Source: Chitinophaga agrisoli (GTDB lineage Bacteria > Bacteroidota > Bacteroidia > Chitinophagales > Chitinophagaceae). From it: DNA of 64,000 nt. Shown here piece after piece: positions 59,334 through 64,000 of the stretch. The translations under genes were made by a program, and so were the position numbers. The stretch covers positions 62,001-126,000 of the forward strand of contig NZ_VUOC01000003.1 of NCBI RefSeq assembly GCF_008386695.1, given 5' to 3'. A model generated the notes under the pieces. The model made no database searches, was not told the origin of the DNA, and was given only the letters and a program-made list of their open reading frames with translations. Numbering within the stretch: the stretch's first letter is position 1; every line of letters begins with the position of its first letter.

Positions 59334-60179
59334 TCAATCCCGTGTGATGGTGCCGGTAATATACCCGTATGGCGCGCTGGTAGCCATAAATATCTCGTTA
59401 TTGTTCTGCATGCCAAACTGCTCCAGGTTGAAGGGGATATGGTGGATGTTAGGCATCACCAGGCTGATCTCCTGTACCCGCTCAAAAGCCTCCAGCACGG
59501 CTTTACCCATATCGTACAGGGTTTGCTGTACAGAAAGGCTTTTATGTTGTGCAAAGCTGCGCAGCAGGGTGGTACGGATCTCATTAAACAGCGCATTGAA
59601 GTCCTGTTGGGGGTTATTATATGACCAGGTGGCCGTACATTGCGTGGCCAGTATGCGGTCGCTGGTTTCTTTAAGGGTAGTGTAGGTATCCCTGATATAA
59701 TGTTCAAAGGCGGAGTCGGTCGTTTTCAGGATCAGCAGGTCCTGGATACCGGCGCTTACTGCAATATGATCCCCTGCCTGTATGATCTGTGTGGTACGTT
59801 TTTCCGGACCGTTGCCGGTATAGGCGTGTGGGTGCGGTTGCCCATCAACCGGTATGCGGCTCCATAAATGTTCCGTAATATCTACCTGTACGCGGTTTAT
59901 CTGCGGGTTATGCTCCGTAAGATAGTTAGCCAGGTATAGCCCAAATGCTTCAATGGAGGTCTTAAAATGCTCTTTAGCCAGGGCATATACCGTATTTTTC
60001 TGGGTATCTGTAGGCAGGATCCGGGTATTATCGCCCATGGTATAGGCTGTTTCAAACGCGCCTTCCAGTGTGGTATTTACAGCTATCTGCCGGAATTCGT
60101 GATAGTCTGCATGCCGGATGATCTTTGACAGCTGTATGGCATGCTTCCCATATGAGTTCTCACCCAGTTTGATCTTCAT
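59334..60179 (-). CDS. Urate oxidase (cofactor-independent uricase)
   Basis: A 281-residue uricase. Visible family marks: GENSYGKHAIQLSKI at the N-terminus, NTTLEGAFETAYTMGDN with the first T-fold motif, FGLYLANYLTEHNPQI, and the second-domain FNLEQFGMQNNNEIFMATSAPYG. The lysine-threonine pair used in catalysis is probably Lys12 and Thr57. It converts urate to 5-hydroxyisourate. It is the only gene of the pathway on the minus strand, 4 bp from the lipoprotein gene end and divergent from allantoinase by 56 bp. Confidence 0.93.
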   Translation of the reverse strand: MKIKLGENSYGKHAIQLSKIIRHADYHEFRQIAVNTTLEGAFETAYTMGDNTRILPTDTQKNTVYALAKEHFKTSIEAFGLYLANYLTEHNPQINRVQVDITEHLWSRIPVDGQPHPHAYTGNGPEKRTTQIIQAGDHIAVSAGIQDLLILKTTDSAFEHYIRDTYTTLKETSDRILATQCTATWSYNNPQQDFNALFNEIRTTLLRSFAQHKSLSVQQTLYDMGKAVLEAFERVQEISLVMPNIHHIPFNLEQFGMQNNNEIFMATSAPYGYITGTITRD

Positions 60180-60235
60180 AGCCCTTGTTTTACTTAACTT
60201 TAGAGTAACCTAATTTAATCAATTAATTCCAGTAT

Positions 60236-61573
60236 ATGTTTGATCTGGCCATCCGTGGTAAAAATATCATAACGCCTGCAGGTTTACAGCAGGCGGTGGT
60301 ATTGATCAAAGATGGCCGGATAGCAGATGTGCTAACAATGCGGAATGACAGCTGGTCTGCCACCAGTACCATAGAAACAGGCGACAGTATAGTAATGCCG
60401 GGTATCACAGACCCGCATGTGCATATCAATGAGCCGGGCAGAACGGAATGGGAGGGTTTTGAGACGGCCACAAAAGCTGCTATCGCGGGCGGTATTACCA
60501 CATTGGTGGATATGCCGCTTAATGCAAGCCCGGTAACTACTACGGTATCCGCCTTCAAAAAAAAGTTGGCGGCAGCAGCGCCTCAGCTGCATACCCACTG
60601 CGGCTTTTGGGGTGGTATAGTGCCCGGTAATGAAAAAGAGGCGCCTGGTTTGATGGCCGCCGGGGTCTTAGGCTTTAAAGCCTTTCTTACACATTCCGGT
60701 ATTGATGATTTTCCCAATGTAAGCGCAGCAGACCTGGAAAAGGTAATGCCGCTGATAGCCGCGCAGGGCTTGCCTTTATTGGTGCATTGTGAGCTCACAG
60801 ATAGCGATGTGCCGGCTGTAACAGATGCCCGCTCTTATCAGCAATACCTGGCCTCCCGCCCGGAACGTTGGGAAAACGAGGCCATTGCGCTTATGATCCG
60901 TTTATGCGGACAATTCAATTGCCGGGTACATATTGTGCACCTGTCATCTGCCTGCGCCCTTGCGCAGATCAGGCAGGCAAAAGAAAAAGGCCTGCCCCTC
61001 ACTGTGGAAACGGCACAGCATTACCTGTATTTTCAGGCCGATACCATCCCGGATGGGCAAACGCTGTTTAAATGCGCGCCGCCTATCCGCAATGGCCACA
61101 ATAATGACCAACTATGGAGCGCCTTACAGGAAGGGCTGATAGATTTTGTAGCCACCGATCATTCGCCTGCCACGCCGGCGTTAAAACAAATAGAAAGCGG
61201 TGATCTTAGCAAAGCCTGGGGCGGTATCAGTTCCCTGCAATTGGCATTGCCCGTGCTGTGGACGGCCGCCCGTGCAAGAAGCATACCGTTAACGCAAATA
61301 GCCCGTTGGCTGTGTGAAGCCCCCGCCCGCTTGCCGGGACTGGCGCAGCAGAAAGGTAAAATAGCCAAAGGGTATGATGCGGACCTGGTGGTCTGGGACC
61401 CGGAAGCCTTCTTCCCGGTTACGGCAGCAGACCTGTATCATAAGCATAAGACCACCCCTTATTTACTGGAAACATTATACGGGGTGGTGCAGCAAACCTA
61501 CCTGGGCGGAGAAAAGGTATATGACAACGGCGCTTTTACCGCGCCGCATCTTGGAAAGATCATAACACGCTAG
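60236..61573 (+). CDS. allB: Allantoinase
   Basis: A 445-residue zinc amidohydrolase. Ligands are DPHVHINEPGRTEWEGF (HxH), the carboxylated Lys in GFKAFL, HCE, HIVHLSSA and a final VATDHSPAT Asp. The binuclear site is therefore complete. It opens the hydantoin ring of allantoin to allantoate. It shares a short divergent promoter region with uricase and is followed 3 bp later by the allantoate amidohydrolase gene. Confidence 0.94.
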   Translation: MFDLAIRGKNIITPAGLQQAVVLIKDGRIADVLTMRNDSWSATSTIETGDSIVMPGITDPHVHINEPGRTEWEGFETATKAAIAGGITTLVDMPLNASPVTTTVSAFKKKLAAAAPQLHTHCGFWGGIVPGNEKEAPGLMAAGVLGFKAFLTHSGIDDFPNVSAADLEKVMPLIAAQGLPLLVHCELTDSDVPAVTDARSYQQYLASRPERWENEAIALMIRLCGQFNCRVHIVHLSSACALAQIRQAKEKGLPLTVETAQHYLYFQADTIPDGQTLFKCAPPIRNGHNNDQLWSALQEGLIDFVATDHSPATPALKQIESGDLSKAWGGISSLQLALPVLWTAARARSIPLTQIARWLCEAPARLPGLAQQKGKIAKGYDADLVVWDPEAFFPVTAADLYHKHKTTPYLLETLYGVVQQTYLGGEKVYDNGAFTAPHLGKIITR

Positions 61574-61576
61574 CAG

Positions 61577-62848
61577 ATGCAAACCTATTTACAACGCGCG
61601 CAAAAGATCATGGACCGCATACAGGAGCTGGCGGCCATTAGCCAAACGGAGCAGGGGCTTACCCGCACCTTTGGCTCGCCGGCCTGGCGGGAAGCCGCGC
61701 TTACCATACAAGGCTGGATGCAGGAGGCCGGGCTGCATACCTGGATAGACAATATCGGTAATGTACGTGCCCGGTTAAATAGCCCCGCGCCCGGCGCCAG
61801 GACCTTTGTGATTGCCTCCCATATGGATACCGTGGTAAATGCCGGCCGTTTTGATGGCCCACTGGGTATTATTATGGGCCTGGACCTGGTAGCCCAATTC
61901 ACTCACACGCATACACCACTGCCTTTTCATATAGAGCTTATTGCCTTTAGTGATGAAGAAGGCTGCCGCTTCCATACTACTTTCCTGGGCAGTAAAGTAG
62001 TGGCAGGTGGCTTTGAACCCGGCTTACTCTTGCAAAAAGACGCCGCAGGCATTACCCTCATGCAGGCCATACATACCAATGGCGGCAATGAAACGGGATT
62101 GCCGGCAGATGCCATACTGCCAGAAGACTGGTTAGGCTATTTTGAAATACATATTGAACAAGGCCCCGTACTGTATAAAAGGAATATACCCGTAGCCGTG
62201 GTAAAAGCTATTGCCGGACAGCAAAGAATAGCCATTACCTTCCGGGGTATGGCGGGCCATGCCGGCACCGTACCAATGGATATGCGCCGGGATGCCCTGG
62301 GCTGTGCGGCGGAGTTTACACTAGCCGTAGAAAAGATAGCCCTGGCCAATAAGGATAGGATCATGGCCACGGTAGGCAAGCTGGATGTAGTTAACGCCGC
62401 CAGCAATGTAATACCGGGAGAGGTATCCTGTACCCTGGACCTCCGCAGCGCAGACGAAAACGAGCTGACTGCCCTGGCGGCCAGTTTGCAACGCTCCCTC
62501 GCTGAGATCTGCCAGCAACGGCATATCGATTATGAATGGACGCCCGTGCAGGAAACCCGGCCGGTGCTTACGGATGGCTTCCTGAATACATTGTTGGAGC
62601 AGTCCATCACCACCGCCGGCTATGAGGCCCTGCAGCTGGTAAGCGGCGCCGGTCATGATGCAGTGGCTATTGCCGCGGTAGCGCCGGTATGTATGTTATT
62701 CGTAAGGTGTTTTGATGGCATCAGCCATCACCCGCAAGAGAATGTGGAGTTAGCGGATATCACGGCTGCCGTGGAAGTAGCAGGTAATTTTATGCAGCAA
62801 GTCATCACCCATATTAATCAGCACGTTTTATGGAAATCTCCGCATTAA
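61577..62848 (+). CDS. allC: Allantoate amidohydrolase (M20-type zinc hydrolase)
   Basis: A 423-residue M20-fold enzyme of the AllC/ureidosuccinase branch. Metal sites: ASHMDTV (His, Asp), FSDEEGCRF (catalytic/metal Glu), HIEQGPVL (His, Glu of this branch) and a C-terminal GISHHPQENV. It converts allantoate to ureidoglycine, CO2 and ammonia. The next gene overlaps by 19 bp and encodes the enzyme that consumes ureidoglycine, which supports this assignment over N-carbamoyl-amino acid hydrolase. Confidence 0.92.
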   Translation: MQTYLQRAQKIMDRIQELAAISQTEQGLTRTFGSPAWREAALTIQGWMQEAGLHTWIDNIGNVRARLNSPAPGARTFVIASHMDTVVNAGRFDGPLGIIMGLDLVAQFTHTHTPLPFHIELIAFSDEEGCRFHTTFLGSKVVAGGFEPGLLLQKDAAGITLMQAIHTNGGNETGLPADAILPEDWLGYFEIHIEQGPVLYKRNIPVAVVKAIAGQQRIAITFRGMAGHAGTVPMDMRRDALGCAAEFTLAVEKIALANKDRIMATVGKLDVVNAASNVIPGEVSCTLDLRSADENELTALAASLQRSLAEICQQRHIDYEWTPVQETRPVLTDGFLNTLLEQSITTAGYEALQLVSGAGHDAVAIAAVAPVCMLFVRCFDGISHHPQENVELADITAAVEVAGNFMQQVITHINQHVLWKSPH

Positions 62849-63576
62849 CAAGATCGGTCGTAAAAAGAAGCCATGCCGTTATTTCTCCGGATGGTTATGT
62901 AAACAGCGTAGTGCCCGGCTGGACCAATTGCACCGTGAATGTGCTTATCAATGAACAGATGGGCGCCCGGCTTTGCCAAAACCTGGTGACCCTGCAATCC
63001 GGCGGCCGTTTAACCGGTAGCACGCGGGAGTCGCAGCTTTTCCTGTATATCATCAGCGGTGGTTGTAAAGTAACGGTAAGCGGGGAAGGGGAGGAGCTGA
63101 CAGCCGGCCGTTTTGTATACATACCGGTGGGTAAGACCTACCGGCTGGAATGCCGCACCGCCGGTACACAGGTGCTTACGTTCCATAAAGTGTATGAGAA
63201 ACTGGAAGGTTATGGGATACCATCCGTCATATTTGGCGATGCCGCAGAGATAAGCGGTGATCCTTTTCTGGGCGATCCCGCACTCAGGTTACAGGTGCTA
63301 TTGCCAGACAATCTCACTTTTGATATGGCAGTGAATATTTTCACCTACGATCCCGGCGGCCATCTGCCTTTTGTGGAAACGCATATCATGGAGCATGGCC
63401 TGCTGTACCTGCAGGGGCAAGGGGTATATATGCTGGACCAGGAATGGTACCCCATCAAAAAAGGAGATGCCATCTGGATGGCGCCTTATTGTCAGCAATG
63501 GTTTACAGCCATGGGTAAGGAGCCGGCCGTGTACATCTATTACAAGAACATTAACCGGTTCCCTACCACGGTATAA
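62830..63576 (+). CDS. allE: (S)-ureidoglycine aminohydrolase (double cupin)
   Basis: A 248-residue bicupin. The N-terminal cupin has LSQLFLYIISGG-like sequence and the C-terminal cupin has the metal motif around ETHIMEHGLLYLQGQG and KKGDAIWMAPYCQQWF, as in UGlyAH/YlbA. It releases ammonia from ureidoglycine to give ureidoglycolate. It follows allC with a 19-bp overlap and precedes the UraD gene by 10 bp. Confidence 0.92.
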   Translation: MEISALTRSVVKRSHAVISPDGYVNSVVPGWTNCTVNVLINEQMGARLCQNLVTLQSGGRLTGSTRESQLFLYIISGGCKVTVSGEGEELTAGRFVYIPVGKTYRLECRTAGTQVLTFHKVYEKLEGYGIPSVIFGDAAEISGDPFLGDPALRLQVLLPDNLTFDMAVNIFTYDPGGHLPFVETHIMEHGLLYLQGQGVYMLDQEWYPIKKGDAIWMAPYCQQWFTAMGKEPAVYIYYKNINRFPTTV

Positions 63577-63586
63577 TAATGGGCAT

Positions 63587-64000
63587 ATGACCTTAACTGT
63601 ACTTAACCAGCTGCCATTACCGGAACTACAGGAAACGCTGCGCCGTTGCTGTGGCGCTACCGCCTGGGTAGAAAAAATGTGCGCCCGTTTTCCGCTAAAG
63701 GATACAGATGAGCTGTTAGATGTTGCAGACATCATTTGGCGCAATTGTACGGAAGCAGACTGGAAAGAGGCATTTACCCATCACCCGCAGATAGGCGATC
63801 TGGCCGCCCTGCAACAGCGGTTTGCAGATACCGCCCAATGGGCCGCAGGGGAACAGGCAGGGGTAAGCCAGGCGCATACCGGTATATTGCAGGCCCTGGC
63901 AGCAGGCAACCAGGCATACCTGCAAAAGTTCGGGTATATATTCATTGTTTGTGCCAGCGGCAGATCCGCAGAAGAAATGCTGCAGTTATTAACAGCCAGA
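63587..64000 (+). CDS. uraD: OHCU decarboxylase, N-terminal part (gene continues beyond window)
   Basis: 138 codons run without stop to the end of the window, so the gene is cut at its 3' end and is missed by methods that need a stop codon. The sequence begins MTLTVLNQLPLPELQETL and contains THHPQIGD and KFGYIFIVCASGRSAEEML, the signature segments of 2-oxo-4-hydroxy-4-carboxy-5-ureidoimidazoline decarboxylase, which makes (S)-allantoin. About 30 residues should be missing. It lies 10 bp after the ureidoglycine aminohydrolase gene. A 5-hydroxyisourate hydrolase gene is commonly next to it and would be expected just outside. Confidence 0.92.
   Translation, partial: MTLTVLNQLPLPELQETLRRCCGATAWVEKMCARFPLKDTDELLDVADIIWRNCTEADWKEAFTHHPQIGDLAALQQRFADTAQWAAGEQAGVSQAHTGILQALAAGNQAYLQKFGYIFIVCASGRSAEEMLQLLTAR

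Noticed and set aside
1-64000. tRNA, rRNA, insertion sequences, integrases or phage genes
   Set aside because: None recognised by reading; no transposase-like proteins and no cloverleaf or rRNA-like segments were noticed.

Overview
The window looks like a chromosomal segment of a Bacteroidota bacterium, most likely in or near the Chitinophagaceae. The grounds are three SusC/SusD outer-membrane nutrient-uptake pairs, lipoprotein signals with a cysteine near residue 20, very few Shine-Dalgarno-like sites, a TTG/TAnnTTTG-type promoter, and many overlapping or translationally coupled genes. I see no rRNA, tRNA, CRISPR array, transposase or phage gene.

Layout. 1-1862: 3' end of an RND efflux pump gene plus its outer-membrane channel. 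1936-6295: PAP2 phosphatase, DUF2461 protein, an unknown secreted protein, an M20 peptidase and a DUF1080 protein. 6443-11481: a SusD/SusC pair on the minus strand with no enzyme beside it. 11482-12301: a long intergenic region with an 11-bp tandem/inverted repeat element and a LacI-family promoter/operator. 12302-25776: a LacI-type regulator followed by one long co-directional set: iron alcohol dehydrogenase, DapA-family lyase/aldolase, PdxA-type dehydrogenase, four-carbon acid sugar kinase (DUF1537), SSS transporter, SusC, SusD and a pectate-lyase-like enzyme. It reads as a polysaccharide utilisation locus that carries its own acid-sugar catabolic pathway. 26049-30792: an RsbR-RsbS-RsbT stressosome-type module with a SpoIIE-type phosphatase, a sensor kinase and a response regulator. 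30807-41724: a membrane-spanning SARP-like regulator divergent from a GH92 alpha-mannosidase/SusC/SusD/DUF3823 locus, which ends in a second 11-bp tandem/inverted repeat element. 41973-45448: an ABC permease and an unknown secreted protein.

45614-52149 is the most striking part: a class I lanthipeptide locus. A full-length LanB dehydratase and a stand-alone C39 peptidase are on the minus strand. Divergent from them are three small precursor genes (49417-50075, two of them absent from simple ORF listings), a LanC cyclase and a LuxR-type response regulator. All three precursors have 30-residue leaders ending in Gly-Gly, which fits cleavage by the C39 peptidase. The second and third share a conserved C-terminal cysteine module. 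No exporter gene is visible nearby.

52146-54007: a fatty acid desaturase and a LpxL-like acyltransferase. 54162-64000: purine/urate breakdown, with xanthine dehydrogenase small and large subunits, XdhC, uricase (opposite strand), allantoinase, allantoate amidohydrolase, ureidoglycine aminohydrolase and the start of OHCU decarboxylase, cut by the window end. Together these cover xanthine to ureidoglycolate except for 5-hydroxyisourate hydrolase, which may lie beyond the window.
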